From Alcaligenaceae bacterium (GTDB lineage: Bacteria; Pseudomonadota; Gammaproteobacteria; Burkholderiales; Burkholderiaceae_B), in NCBI GenBank assembly GCA_013416455.1, contig JACCES010000002.1:1-64000 (forward strand): a stretch of DNA of 64,000 bases, written 5' to 3'. The notes below the pieces were generated by a model. The model was given only the letters and a program-made list of their open reading frames with translations. It did no database searches and was not told where the DNA came from. This document shows, in pieces, positions 54,628-64,000 of the stretch. Positions within the stretch are counted from its first letter, which is position 1. Each line of letters begins with the position of its first letter. The translations under genes were made by a program, and so were the position numbers.

Positions 54628-55583
54628 GACCCGGCCTGTTCGTTCTGCCAGAGCAAGGGGTTGCCGCTGGCCCGCGAGTAGCCGGCTTCGCCCATGAGTA
54701 TGTCCAGCGTCAGGCTGGCGAGGTCGTCGGCGACTGCATCGGCGCCCAGGACTTTTTCCTGATAGAAGATCTTCCGGTAGGTGTGGCAGTTGTCGCAGGA
54801 CTCGGCCTTGATGCCTTCCGGGCCGTCTTCGATCTGGTGGTAGGCGATTTGTCTGGTGTCCTGGCAGTGCGAACAGGTGACGCGCACCTGATGCCATTCG
54901 CTTGAGCAGAGCGGGCAGCACAGGTAGCGGCAGCCATCGGCCTGCCCGCCTATGCGCACGATGCTGGCCACGGGCAGGCTGCCGCAGACGGGGCACACGC
55001 CCTTGGGGCTGATGACCGGCAGCTCGCCTTCCTGGAAATCCGCCGCCAGACTGGTCCAGTACACCTGCAATGCCGCCATGATGAAAGGCGCGGCGGCCGC
55101 GTCGACGTCGGTCTCGCGTTCGGTGAGCAGAGCATCGGCCTGGGCGTCGATGGCCTCGGCTTCAGTGTTCAGGCTGTGCCTGAGCGCTTCGATGATTTGC
55201 GCCGCCCGCGGGGGCAGACCGGTTGCGGCCGAGACCTGCTTCAGCAGGCCGGCCAGAATGCCGCGCCAGGCGGCGTCGCGCTGCCAGCCCGTGGCCTGCA
55301 GTGGGGGCATGCCATGCGCCTGGGCCAGTTCGATGCGGTCTTTTCCCGCGCCGGGCAGGACGCATTCACGGATGGCCTGCTGCTGGGCGTCGGCCAGCGC
55401 GGCCATCAGCAGCAGATAGCCGGACAGCGGGTGTCCGTTCGCCAGCTGGCGCAGCCGCGCGGCCCTGTCAGCGAACACCGAGGCGCGAACAGGCTGGCGC
55501 AGGCGGGGGATGGAAGTGTGGTCCAGGCTTTCGATTGCGCCGCGCTCTAGAATTCGCTGCAAGGGGGTTCTCCTGAGAAACAT
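54624..55583 (-). CDS. fdhE: Formate dehydrogenase accessory protein FdhE
   Basis: 319 aa from the ATG at 55583. The C-terminal half holds the four-Cys-pair rubredoxin-like iron site of FdhE ([31 protein letters not shown]). FdhE binds the formate dehydrogenase catalytic subunit and is needed for its maturation. It lies between fdnI (59 nt) and selA (4-nt overlap). Confidence 0.94.
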   Translation of the reverse strand: MFLRRTPLQRILERGAIESLDHTSIPRLRQPVRASVFADRAARLRQLANGHPLSGYLLLMAALADAQQQAIRECVLPGAGKDRIELAQAHGMPPLQATGWQRDAAWRGILAGLLKQVSAATGLPPRAAQIIEALRHSLNTEAEAIDAQADALLTERETDVDAAAAPFIMAALQVYWTSLAADFQEGELPVISPKGVCPVCGSLPVASIVRIGGQADGCRYLCCPLCSSEWHQVRVTCSHCQDTRQIAYHQIEDGPEGIKAESCDNCHTYRKIFYQEKVLGADAVADDLASLTLDILMGEAGYSRASGNPLLWQNEQAGS

Positions 55584-55642
55584 GGCTGTCCCGCGTGATG
55601 CGCGCAGGGCAGCCATCTGGGTGACGCGCCGGAAAGGCTTGC

Positions 55643-56290
55643 CTACTTGTCGTGAGTTGGGGTGCCGCGCAACTCGCGCAGCCACGCGCGGTGGTGCTTC
55701 CAGACCCAGCCCGGCGTGACCGTGCCGCGCGTCATGGCGCGTATCGAACCTTTGACCCAGATCCCGGCATAGATATGCACGATGATCGCGCAAATCATCA
55801 GAAATGCAAAGAGCGCATGCAGCAGGGACGACAGGCGTATCAGTTCGATGGAAAACCAATGCGAGAAATACGAGCGCCACATGACCACGCCCGTCAGCAG
55901 CAAGCCCAGCACCAGGAAGATCAGCGCGAAGAACAGCAGCTTCTGCCCGCCGTTGTAGCGGCCTTGCTCGGGCAGCCTTTCTTCCTTCATGTTGAGCATG
56001 TCGGGTGCGTGGCGCATCCATTCCATGTCGGCGCGGGTCAGGAAGTTGTGCCGGAACATGCGCGCCGCGAACACGAAAAAGCACAAGGCCATCAATACCC
56101 CGATGAAGGGGTGCAGGATGCGCGTCCAGACGCCCCCGCCCAGCAGATTGCTCATCCAGTAGAACGACGGGTGGAACAGGGCCAGGCCGGAGACCGCCAG
56201 CAGGACGAAAGTGATGGCGATGATCCAGTGGTTGATGCGCTGGCTGGTGGTATAGCGCTGGATCATCCTTGGTTGGGTCGCCTTATTCAT
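55643..56290 (-). CDS. fdnI: Formate dehydrogenase cytochrome b556 subunit (gamma)
   Basis: 215 aa from the ATG at 56290 (overlaps the beta-subunit stop, ATGAATAA). Four transmembrane helices with haem ligands such as [11 protein letters not shown] and [10 protein letters not shown], and a C-terminal [20 protein letters not shown] typical of FdnI/FdoI. It anchors the enzyme and passes electrons to quinone at the cytoplasmic side. Confidence 0.95.
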   Translation of the reverse strand: MNKATQPRMIQRYTTSQRINHWIIAITFVLLAVSGLALFHPSFYWMSNLLGGGVWTRILHPFIGVLMALCFFVFAARMFRHNFLTRADMEWMRHAPDMLNMKEERLPEQGRYNGGQKLLFFALIFLVLGLLLTGVVMWRSYFSHWFSIELIRLSSLLHALFAFLMICAIIVHIYAGIWVKGSIRAMTRGTVTPGWVWKHHRAWLRELRGTPTHDK

Positions 56291-57182
56291 CCATGAACTC
56301 CTTGGCTTTGCGTTCGTCTTCCTCGTCCGTTTCGTTCGGGCCGGTACGGATGTAATGGAAGAAGCCCGCCAACGCGGCAAACGCCATGGCCGCGACACCG
56401 AGCGGTTTGGCGACGCCCTTCCAGACGGCGACCATGGGGCTGATTTCAGGGTCTTTGGGCAGATCGTTGTACAGCCCCGGCCGGTCGGCATGATGCAGTA
56501 CGTACATGACGTGGGTGCCGCCCACGCCGCCGGGATCATACAGGCCGGCGTTGTCGAAGCCGCGCGACTTGAGATCGGCGATGCGGCCGTCGGCATGCTG
56601 CTTCATGTCTTCCTTGGTGCCGAAAACGATGGCGCCCGTGGGACAGGTCTTGACGCAGGCGGGTTCCTGGCCGACGGCAACCCGGTCGGAGCACAAGGTG
56701 CACTTGTAGGCCTTCTTGTCCTTGTCGGACAGACGCGGGATATCGAACGGACAGCCGGTGATGCAATAGCCGCAGCCGATGCAGTTTTCCTGGTGGAAAT
56801 CCACGATGCCGTTGTGGTACTGAATGATGGCCCCCGGCGAGGGACAGGCCTTCAGGCAGCCGGGGTCTTCGCAGTGCATGCAGCCATCCTTGCGGATCAG
56901 CCATTCGAGGTCGCCGGCGGTATTCTCGTATTCCGAGAACCGCATGACCGTCCAGGACTGATCGGTCAGGTCGGCGGGGTTGTCGTACACCCCGACATTG
57001 CTGCCGATTTCGTCCCGCAGATCGTTCCATTCCATGCAGGCGACCTGGCAGGCTTTGCAGCCTATGCATTGGGTGGTGTCGATCAGTTTCGCGACACCGC
57101 CGCCGACCACCTCGCCGCGCACGCCGGGCGGCGGCGTGGTGGTGGCGGAGCGTCGCTTGATGTCCAGGGATTGCAATGACAT
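56283..57182 (-). CDS. fdnH: Formate dehydrogenase iron-sulfur subunit (beta)
   Basis: 299 aa. Four [4Fe-4S] motifs: [43 protein letters not shown] and CTLCSDRV...CVKTCP. A C-terminal transmembrane helix ([17 protein letters not shown]) fixes it in the membrane. It starts 11 nt after the alpha-subunit stop. Confidence 0.95.
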   Translation of the reverse strand: MSLQSLDIKRRSATTTPPPGVRGEVVGGGVAKLIDTTQCIGCKACQVACMEWNDLRDEIGSNVGVYDNPADLTDQSWTVMRFSEYENTAGDLEWLIRKDGCMHCEDPGCLKACPSPGAIIQYHNGIVDFHQENCIGCGYCITGCPFDIPRLSDKDKKAYKCTLCSDRVAVGQEPACVKTCPTGAIVFGTKEDMKQHADGRIADLKSRGFDNAGLYDPGGVGGTHVMYVLHHADRPGLYNDLPKDPEISPMVAVWKGVAKPLGVAAMAFAALAGFFHYIRTGPNETDEEDERKAKEFMDE

Positions 57183-57193
57183 GGTTTACGCTC

Positions 57194-60100
57194 CTATGCT
57201 TTTTCGACCTTGACCAGGAAGGACTTGAACTCCGGCGTATTGGTATTGCCGTCGCCCACCGGCGGGGTCAGGGTGTTGGCCAGGAAGCCCGGTTTGGCCA
57301 GGCCGACAAAGCCCCAGTGAATGGGGATCCCGACCTGGTGAACCGTTTTCCCTTCCACCGTCAACGCCTTGATGCGCTTGGTGACGACCGCCACGGCCTT
57401 GATGTAGCCCCGGTTGGACGACACCTTGACGCGATCGCCATGCGCGATGCCCAGCTCGCTTGCCAGGGCGTCGCCGATTTCGACGAACTGTTCGGGCTGC
57501 AGAATGGCGTTGAGCCTGACGTGCTTGGTCCAATAGTGGAAGTGTTCCGTCAGGCGGTAGGTCGTGCCTACGTGCGGGAAATCCTCGACCTTGCCCATGG
57601 CGGCCAGATCCTGCTCGAAGATACGGGCCGCCGGGTTGTTGGTGGCGAGCTTGTTGTCGGGATACAGGGGGTTGTAGCCCACCGGCGTCTCGAACGGTTC
57701 GTAGTGCACGGGGAAGGGCCCTTCGGCCATGCCCTTGCGCGCAAAGAAGCGCGCCGTGCCTTCCGGGTTCATGATGAACGGGCCCATGCCGCCGGCGGGG
57801 TTTTCGTCCGCCTTGTAGTCGGGGGTATCGGCGCCCACCCACGCCTTGCCGTTCCAGTGGACGAGGCTGCGGCGCGGGTCGAAGGGTTGCCCCGATACAT
57901 CGCATGAAGCGCGGTTGTACAGGACACGGCGGTTGGCGGGCCAGGCCCATGCCCAGTTCAGCGTCTGCCCGATGCCCGTGGGGTCGCTGTTGTCGCGGCG
58001 CGCCATCTGGTTGCCTTCCGATGTCCAGCTGCCGGTGTAGATCCAGCATCCGGAATTGGTGCTGCCGTCGTCGCGCAGTTCGCCGAAGCCCGACAGCTGT
58101 TCGCCCGCCTTTCGCAGCACCCGGGCCGGCCTGGACGGGTCGGTCTCTTCGACCAGATCGACCAGGGCGCGGCCGTTCATTTCCTTGGCCAGGTCTTCCG
58201 CCGTGGGGTTGTAGGGCGTGGCATAAGGCCAGGCCAGGTTGACGATGGGGTCGGGAAAGGCGCCGCCTTCCTCTTTGTACAGCGCGAGCATGCGCTGGTA
58301 GATGAGCGCCATGATCTCGATGTCGCTCTTGGCTTCGCCGGGCGGCTCGGCCCCCTTCCAGTGCCACTGCAGCCAGCGGCCCGAATTCACCAGCGCGCCT
58401 TCTTCCTCGGCGAAGCAGGTGGTGGGCAGGCGGAACACTTCGGTCTGGATCTGCGAGGAATCGACGTCGTTGTGTTCGCCCACGTTGCGCCAGAACTCGG
58501 AGGTTTCCGTCACCAGAGGGTCCATGATGATCATGAATTTGAGCCTGGAGAAGGATTCGAGCAGCTTGCGCTTGTAGGGCGCCGCGGCCAGGGGGTTGAA
58601 GCCCTGGCAGATATAGCCCGTCATTTTGCCCTGATGCATGAGCTCGTACACCTGCAGCATGTCGTAGGAGCGGTCCATCTTGGGCAGATAGTGGTAGGCC
58701 CAGTCATTGCCGGCGTGCGCCGCGTCGCCCCACCAGGCCTTCATGAGGCTGACGTGGAACTTGCTGTAGTTGCGCCAATAGCTGAGCTGATTGGGCCTCA
58801 GGGGAAGCTGGGTGCGGTTCCTGATGTAGTCCTGGTAGGACTGTTCGCCGTCGGCGGGCAGGGTCATGTAGCCCGGCAGCAGGTTGGACATCAGGCCGAT
58901 GTCGGTTAGGCCCTGGATGTTGGAGTGCCCGCGCAGTGCGTTCATGCCGCCGCCCGCAATGCCGATATTGCCCAGCAGCAGCTGCATCATGGCGCCGGTG
59001 CGGATGATCTGCGACCCGATGGAATGCTGTGTCCAGCCCAGCGCGTACAGGACGGTGCCGGCGCGGTCGGGGGTCGACGTGGAGGCCAGCATTTCGCAGA
59101 CCTTCAGGAATTTGTCTTCGGGCGTGCCGCAGACCCGCGACACCATTTCCGGCGTGTAGCGCTCGTAGTGTTTCTTGAGCAGCTGGTACACCGAACGGGG
59201 ATGTTGCAGGGAAGGGTCGGTCTTGACGTAGCCGTCTTCGCCCAGTTCGTAGTCCCAGGAGGTGGTGTCGTACTTGCGGGTTGCTTCGTTGTAGCCCGAG
59301 TACAGGCCGTCCTCGAAATCGAAGTCTTCGCGGACGATGAACGACATGTCGGTGTAGTTGCGCACGTATTCGTGCTGAACCTTGTCGTTTTCCAGCAGAT
59401 AGCGTATGACCCCGCCCAGAAAGACGATGTCGGTGCCGGTCCGGATGGGCGCGTAGAAATCAGCCACGGACGCGGAACGCGTGAAGCGCGGATCGACGAC
59501 GATCAGCTTCGCGTTGTTGTGCGCCTTGGCTTCAGTGACCCACTTGAAACCGCAGGGGTGCGCTTCGGCGGCATTGCCACCCATGATGAGCACGATATCG
59601 GCGTTCTTGATGTCGACCCAATGGTTCGTCATCGCTCCACGGCCAAACGTCGGGGCAAGACCTGCCACCGTCGGGCCGTGTCAGACACGAGCCTGGTTGT
59701 CGAACGCCAGTGCGCCGAAGCTGCGGAATACCTTGTGCGTGATGTAGGCCACTTCGTTGGGGCTGGCCGACGCCGCCAGCATGCCGGTCGTCAGCCACCG
59801 GTTGACGACCCTGCCATCATCGTTGCGTTCGATGAAATTGGCGTCGCGGTCATCTTTCAGCAGACGGCCGATGCGGGTAAGCGCATCATCCCACGAAATG
59901 CGTTCCCATTTGTCGGAGCCGGGCGCGCGGTACTCGGGGTACTTGAGCCGGTTCGGGCTGTTGATGAAATCGGTCAGCCCCGCGCCCTTGGGACAGAGCG
60001 TCCCGCGGTTGACCGGGTGGTCGGCGTCGCCTTCGATATGCACGATGCGGGCATGGGCGTTCTTGGCGCCATCGCCCAGCCCGTACATGAGTACGCCGCA

Positions 60101-60271
60101 TGCCACAGAACAGTAGGGACAGGTGTTGCGCGTTTCCGTCATGCGCGCAAGTTTGTATTGGCGAACCTCGGCCATCGCCGGAGCGGGGGCCGCGCCCAGC
60201 AGCGTGAGGCTGGAGCTTGCCAGTGTGGTGCCTGTCACCTTGAAGAATTGCCGCCGGCTGACTTTAAGCAT
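57194..60271 (-). CDS. fdnG: Selenocysteine-containing formate dehydrogenase catalytic subunit (alpha)
   Basis: 1025 aa from the ATG at 60271 (GGAGG upstream), with an in-frame UGA at 59683-59681 read as Sec197 in the context ARV-U-HGPTVAG, as in E. coli FdnG. N-terminus: Tat signal SRRQFFKVTGTTLASSSLTL, then the [4Fe-4S] motif CPYCSVACGVLMYG...LCPKGAG. Molybdopterin-binding blocks run through the rest. It oxidises formate in the periplasm and feeds electrons to the beta/gamma subunits. Splitting at UGA would wrongly give two genes. Confidence 0.95.
59640..59683 (-). promoter_or_regulatory. Bacterial SECIS element of fdnG
   Basis: Directly after the UGA, GGCA / TGCC closes a small stem with the loop GGTCT, the SelB-binding apical loop of bacterial SECIS hairpins. 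The outer part (CGACGGT...ACCGTCG-like pairs on either side) extends the stem. Confidence 0.75.
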
Positions 60272-60479
60272 GGCGCCCTCCAGGTGTTGGAATGGAAGTG
60301 AGGAAACCAGGATCGCGTCAGGGATGTACCGACCCCGTTCCAGCGAGTATAAGGGCCTGTTGCCGGAAACGCCATGCGGCGGGCGGCGCGCGATACGCGA
60401 AGCGCTGCTACAGTTCTTCATGGGGCCGCGGACATACTTTGCGCGCCCGTCTCACCCGACTTTCATAGGAAACCTGCAC

Positions 60480-61625
60480 ATGACGTCCCGTATCGCCCGA
60501 ATTGACACATATCTGTTCAGGGCTGAAGTGTCCGAACCGGTAAAGACCTCGTTCGGCTCCATTCCCCGACGCTCCGTCCTTGTGCTTCGGGTCGAGGATT
60601 CGGATGGAGCGGAAGGCTGGGGGGAAATCTGGTGCAATTTCCCGCCTTACTCGTCCAACAACAAGGTATACCTTGTAGAGACGGTCATTGCGCCCGTCGC
60701 GATCGGGATGTCGTCCGAAGATCCTCGCGAGGTTTGGCACACCTTGACCCGGAAAACGCACCGCTGGGCCATCCAGAGCGGCGAGTACGGCCCTATCGCC
60801 GCCTGCCTGGCGGGGCTGGACCTGGCGCTGTGGGATCTGCTCGCGCGCCGGAAGAAACTGTCTCTGAGCGCGGCGCTCGGCGCCGCGCCGGCCCTGCAAT
60901 CCGTACCCGCCTATGCGAGCGGTCTGAACCCCGATACCGCTGTTCAGACCGTGGAGCGCGCCCGCGAAGCCGGATTCTCCGCCTTCAAAGTGAAGGTCGC
61001 TTTTTCGCTGGAAGCGGATCTCCGCGTTGTGGACGCGATCAACGCCGGGCTGCGCGACGGAGAGCGGCTGATGGTCGATGCGAACCAGGGCTGGGAAATC
61101 GACCAGGCCCGGACGGCGGTGGTCAGGCTGTCCGAGCGCAATCTCGGCTGGATCGAAGAGCCCATCCCTGCGGACAGCCCCGCCGAGCATTGGGCCGAAT
61201 TGGCCATGCTCTCCGGCAGCGCCATCGCGGGCGGGGAAAACGTGGCGGGGTTTCCCGCCTTTGCCGACATGGTGCAGCGAGGCAGCCACCGCGTGATCCA
61301 GCCGGATCTGCTCAAATGGGGCGGTGTGACGGGGTGCTTCGCCGTTGGGCGGCATGCCGTCGCCAACGGGCTCACCTTTTGCCCGCACTGGCTTGGCAGC
61401 GCGATCGGCTTGACGGCATCGGCGCATGTGCTGGCCGCCGTGGGAGGGCCGGGGCTGCTGGAGCACGATGTGATGGAGAACCCGCTGCGTGAAGCGCTCG
61501 CCACCCCCTTCCCGCGTGTCGAGCAGGGCCGGTTCCCTCTGCCGGCCGGGCCGGGCATCGGGTTCACCCCCGATGTCGACAACGCGAAGGAATGGCTTCT
61601 GGACCATCGGAGCTTCAGCGGCTGA
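60480..61625 (+). CDS. Enolase-superfamily (mandelate racemase/muconate lactonizing) enzyme
   Basis: 381 aa from the ATG at 60480. Catalytic pattern of the MR/MLE subgroup: Lys170-x-Lys172 (AFKVKV), metal ligands Asp200 (VDANQGW), Glu226 (IEEPIP) and Glu253 (GGENVAG), Asp276 and a C-terminal His303 (CPHWLG). The combination of the KxK and His sites suggests dehydration or racemisation of an acid-sugar. It is divergent from fdnG with 208 bp between starts. Confidence 0.9.
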   Translation: MTSRIARIDTYLFRAEVSEPVKTSFGSIPRRSVLVLRVEDSDGAEGWGEIWCNFPPYSSNNKVYLVETVIAPVAIGMSSEDPREVWHTLTRKTHRWAIQSGEYGPIAACLAGLDLALWDLLARRKKLSLSAALGAAPALQSVPAYASGLNPDTAVQTVERAREAGFSAFKVKVAFSLEADLRVVDAINAGLRDGERLMVDANQGWEIDQARTAVVRLSERNLGWIEEPIPADSPAEHWAELAMLSGSAIAGGENVAGFPAFADMVQRGSHRVIQPDLLKWGGVTGCFAVGRHAVANGLTFCPHWLGSAIGLTASAHVLAAVGGPGLLEHDVMENPLREALATPFPRVEQGRFPLPAGPGIGFTPDVDNAKEWLLDHRSFSG

Positions 61626-61932
61626 TCGGGCCATGGCGTGACCACGCGCCCAGAACTTTCATATACATGTAAATACAGTCCGCAAGCGGTTCTCCAGCTC
61701 GTTTCCCGGGGGGCGATGCTAGAGTATTCATGAAGCTTCAATAATTTACTGCAATGGGTCTCGGCCCCCGGCCAAGCCGGAGAGTCATCATGCGCGTTCC
61801 GGTCCGCTGGAAGGGTTCAATCTGTTATACCACTGGCTGCGGGGTCCCCGGGACACAGAGCGGGGAATAGGCCGGCTTCTCCAGGCGGAAGTCTTCCGCG
61901 GGGCTGGCGATCACTGAGAGGATGAAAGAAGA
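61626..61932. other. Intergenic region between the enolase-superfamily gene and the dehydrogenase gene
   Basis: No gene larger than 26 codons. It has AT-rich runs (TTCATATACATGTAAATAC with palindrome TACATGTA) near 61660-61675, a possible promoter/operator, and otherwise nothing recognisable. Confidence 0.4.
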
Positions 61933-62832
61933 ATGAAACTAACGATCGTTGGGTGCGGTGTCGTCGGTTCGTCGTGGGCCCTGGTGTTTTCGCGGGCCGG
62001 CCATGACGTGGCGATTTATGATCGCTCGCCCGAGGCAGCCGAGGCGGCAGTCGCCTTCGTCGCCTCCGTCGATCCCTCATGCGCGGAACGATGCCGGGTC
62101 GCGGCCGATCTGGCCGATGCGCTGGCCGAAGCCGACTATGTTCAGGAAAGCGCGCCGGAGCGGCTGCCGATCAAACAGGCCCTGTACAAGGAAATGGATG
62201 CCCTTCTGGGGGCCCGTACCATTGTCGGCAGCTCGACGTCGGGCTTTCCCGCATCGAGCTTTACCACGGGTCTGGCGAATGCCGCGCGATGCCTGGTGGC
62301 CCATCCCATCAATCCGCCGCACCTGATACCGCTGGTGGAGATCGTTCCGGCCACCGGCACCGCGCCTGAAACGGTGCGCTTCGTCCATGACCTGATGCGC
62401 GACCTTGGCCAGAGCCCCATCATGCTGACGCGGGAGATCAACGGCTTCGTCGTCAACCGCCTGCAAAGCGCGGTGCTTGGGGAAGCCTTCCGTCTGGTGG
62501 AGGATGGCATCTGCACACCGGATGAAGTGGACGCGGCCATGGCCGACGGGCTCGGCCTGCGCTGGTGCTTCATGGGCCCGTTCGCGACCATCGATCTGAA
62601 TGCGGCGAACGGCGTTGCACAATATTGCGAGAACCTCGGCCCGATGTACCACGGTCTCGCCAAAGAGCAGGCCGACCCGCGCGAGTGGGGGCCGGAGCTG
62701 GTTTCCGGCATCGAGGCCAGAATGCGTGTTGCCGTGCCGGCGGACGCCCTGCCGGAGCGCCGCCGCTGGCGAGACCGCTTCCTGGCCCGTATCGTCGAAG
62801 CGAAGCAGGCGATTCGCAAGGAACTCGGTTAG
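61933..62832 (+). CDS. 3-hydroxyacyl-CoA dehydrogenase-family enzyme
   Basis: 299 aa. Rossmann motif MKLTIVGCGVVGSSWALVFS, then the family segment DYVQESAPERLPIKQALYKE, AHPINPPHLIPLVEIVPATG and REINGFVVNRLQSAVLGEAF. Size and the HPxNPPHLIPLVE motif also fit L-gulonate/3-hydroxyacid dehydrogenases of this family. In view of the neighbouring acid-sugar enzyme and Bug receptor, a hydroxy-acid substrate is likelier than a fatty acid. Confidence 0.9.
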   Translation: MKLTIVGCGVVGSSWALVFSRAGHDVAIYDRSPEAAEAAVAFVASVDPSCAERCRVAADLADALAEADYVQESAPERLPIKQALYKEMDALLGARTIVGSSTSGFPASSFTTGLANAARCLVAHPINPPHLIPLVEIVPATGTAPETVRFVHDLMRDLGQSPIMLTREINGFVVNRLQSAVLGEAFRLVEDGICTPDEVDAAMADGLGLRWCFMGPFATIDLNAANGVAQYCENLGPMYHGLAKEQADPREWGPELVSGIEARMRVAVPADALPERRRWRDRFLARIVEAKQAIRKELG

Positions 62833-62895
62833 GGCGGTTTCGGCAAGGAGATGGCGGCAAACATGCTTCCCGGTGCCGCCGGAATCTTCAAGGGC

Positions 62896-63882
62896 TCAGT
62901 TCACCGTGATGTTGCCATCCTTGATCACCTTGGCCCACTTGGCGATTTCGCTGTCCACGAACTGAGCCAACTCTTCGGACGTGCCGCCGCCGGCCTGCGC
63001 GCCCTGTTCCAGCAGGGCTTTCCTGACCCCGTCGCTGCGCAGCACCGCGTCGGCATCCTCCTGGATCTTCTTGACGACGGCGGCGGGCGTGCCAGCCGGG
63101 GCGAACAGCCCGCTCCAGGTGTAGGCGCCGAAGTCCGGGAGGCCGCTCTCAGATACGGTGGGGGTGTCCGGCCATGACGGGTCGCGCTGTTCTGTACCGA
63201 TCGCCAGCAGCTTCATCTTGCCGTTCCTGACTTGAGGCCCGGACGATAGCGCGGCGTCGAACATCATGTGGCAGGTGCCGGCGATGGTATCGATGATCGC
63301 GGGGCCGCTGCCTCTGTAGGGCACGTGCGTGAGGTCGTTCAGGCCCGACATGGACTTGAACAGTTCACCCGCCAGATGCGATGGCGAGCCGGGTCCGATG
63401 GAACAGTAGTTGGCCGTGTCCTTGTTCTGTTCGGCCCAGGCAATGAACGACTTGACGTCGTTGTAGGGCGCGTCGGTCGGCGCCACCATCAGCAGCGGGA
63501 TCGTCATGCCACGCACGACGGGCGCGAAATCCCTGACGGGATCGTACGACAGCTTGTCGAACAGGCTGATGTTCACGGTGTGCGGGCCGCTGCCGTTCAT
63601 CAGCAGCGTATAGCCATCGGGCTCGGCGCGGGCCGCCGCCTCGGTGCCGATGATGCCTGAGGCGCCGCCGCGGTTTTCCACCACCACTGCCTGGCCCCAG
63701 CGCTGGGTCAGCCCCTGGCCGAGCAGGCGGGTCAGGATGTCCGTGGAGCCGCCGGCGGGGTAGGGCACGATGATGCGGACCGCGCGGTTGGGGTAGTCGC
63801 CGGCGTCCTGGGCGGTCGCCGCTTGCGGGGTCGCGGCCAGCATGCCGAGCATACAGGCGACGGTAATGAATCTTGCTTGCAT
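62896..63882 (-). CDS. Bug/TctC-family periplasmic solute receptor
   Basis: 328 aa from the ATG at 63882 (AGAGGAG upstream). Signal peptide with ITVACMLGMLAATPQAATAQ, Bug motifs YPNRAVRIIVPYPAGGSTD, VVVENRGGASGIIGTEAAAR and DGYTLLMNGSG. It converges with the dehydrogenase gene and is preceded on its own strand by a truncated gene at the window edge. Confidence 0.93.
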   Translation of the reverse strand: MQARFITVACMLGMLAATPQAATAQDAGDYPNRAVRIIVPYPAGGSTDILTRLLGQGLTQRWGQAVVVENRGGASGIIGTEAAARAEPDGYTLLMNGSGPHTVNISLFDKLSYDPVRDFAPVVRGMTIPLLMVAPTDAPYNDVKSFIAWAEQNKDTANYCSIGPGSPSHLAGELFKSMSGLNDLTHVPYRGSGPAIIDTIAGTCHMMFDAALSSGPQVRNGKMKLLAIGTEQRDPSWPDTPTVSESGLPDFGAYTWSGLFAPAGTPAAVVKKIQEDADAVLRSDGVRKALLEQGAQAGGGTSEELAQFVDSEIAKWAKVIKDGNITVN

Positions 63883-63941
63883 GATGTCTCCTCTCGTGGT
63901 TTTCTTTATGCGAGCCTTGCCGGCTCTGCCTCGCGCGGGCT

Positions 63942-64000
63942 TCAGGCCTCTGCGTGTTGTTCCCACAGCTCGGGCAGCACGTCGCTCAGGCCGGACTGTT
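63942..64000 (-). CDS. C-terminal end of an unidentified protein (cut by window edge)
   Basis: The minus-strand reading QSGLSDVLPELWEQHAEA ends with TGA at 63942, 59 nt before the Bug receptor start. Only 18 residues are visible, not enough to name the protein. Confidence 0.4.
   Translation of the reverse strand, partial: QSGLSDVLPELWEQHAEA

Noticed and set aside
59681-59683. fdnG broken by a stop codon (pseudogene)
   Set aside because: The UGA is in the exact position of Sec in FdnG and is followed by a SECIS hairpin; sel genes are adjacent.
58925-60301. Plus-strand frame opposite fdnG
   Set aside because: Antisense shadow; it also crosses the divergent promoter region.

Overview
The window looks like the chromosome of a high-GC betaproteobacterium of the order Burkholderiales, most likely the family Alcaligenaceae (Bordetella, Achromobacter, Pusillimonas or Castellaniella type). 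The signs are six stand-alone Bug/TctC-type solute receptors, a GC-rich intergenic repeat of a kind I remember from that family, and house-keeping proteins (Ffh, HtpG, TrmB, AmpD) of betaproteobacterial type. The assignment is inference from remembered families; no database was searched.

Region by region. 1-6.2 kb is a genomic island. It holds the edge of an IS30-type element, an AT-rich three-gene operon of unknown function (a penicillin-binding-protein-like enzyme with no visible membrane anchor, flanked by two membrane proteins), a scar of a conjugative-element gene (DUF736), a HigBA-like toxin-antitoxin pair and a P4-type integrase. The integrase abuts the 3' end of a tRNA-Leu(CAA) gene that is itself split by a 237-nt group I intron (6.2-6.5 kb). 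6.7-12.2 kb is a nitric oxide reductase operon, in transcription order a 41-aa membrane peptide, an enlarged two-haem norC, norB, norQ and norD. htpG with a heat-shock promoter follows. 14.4-28.5 kb is a catabolic/transport region: two MmgE/PrpD proteins, four Bug receptors, two dehydrogenases, an AtuA-like fusion protein, DUF1185 and two LysR regulators. 28.6-33.5 kb is an operon combining an aliphatic-compound-type ABC importer with rubredoxin, an acyl-CoA-dehydrogenase-like flavoprotein and an AhpD-like protein. 33.6-36.8 kb is core (ampD, PP0621, ccsA-like, ffh). 36.8-43.5 kb is a second catabolic cluster (FAH-family hydrolase, two TauD-type dioxygenases, LysR, Bug, FMN 2-hydroxyacid oxidase). 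43.9-45.9 kb is thiS, pip, trmB and tRNA-Gly(CCC).

46-48.6 kb is a decayed integrative conjugative element next to tRNA-Gly. It holds a truncated small ORF, a DUF3742 gene, an AbiE toxin-antitoxin pair and the N-terminal stub of a MobH relaxase. 50.0-60.3 kb is one continuous minus-strand selenoprotein operon: fdnG (with an in-frame UGA and a SECIS hairpin), fdnH, fdnI, fdhE, selA, selB, tRNA-Sec (selC) and selD. The enzyme and the whole dedicated selenocysteine machinery therefore lie together, with the tRNA gene inside the protein operon. The right end (60.5-64 kb) returns to catabolism: an enolase-superfamily enzyme, a 3-hydroxyacyl-CoA-dehydrogenase-like enzyme and a Bug receptor.
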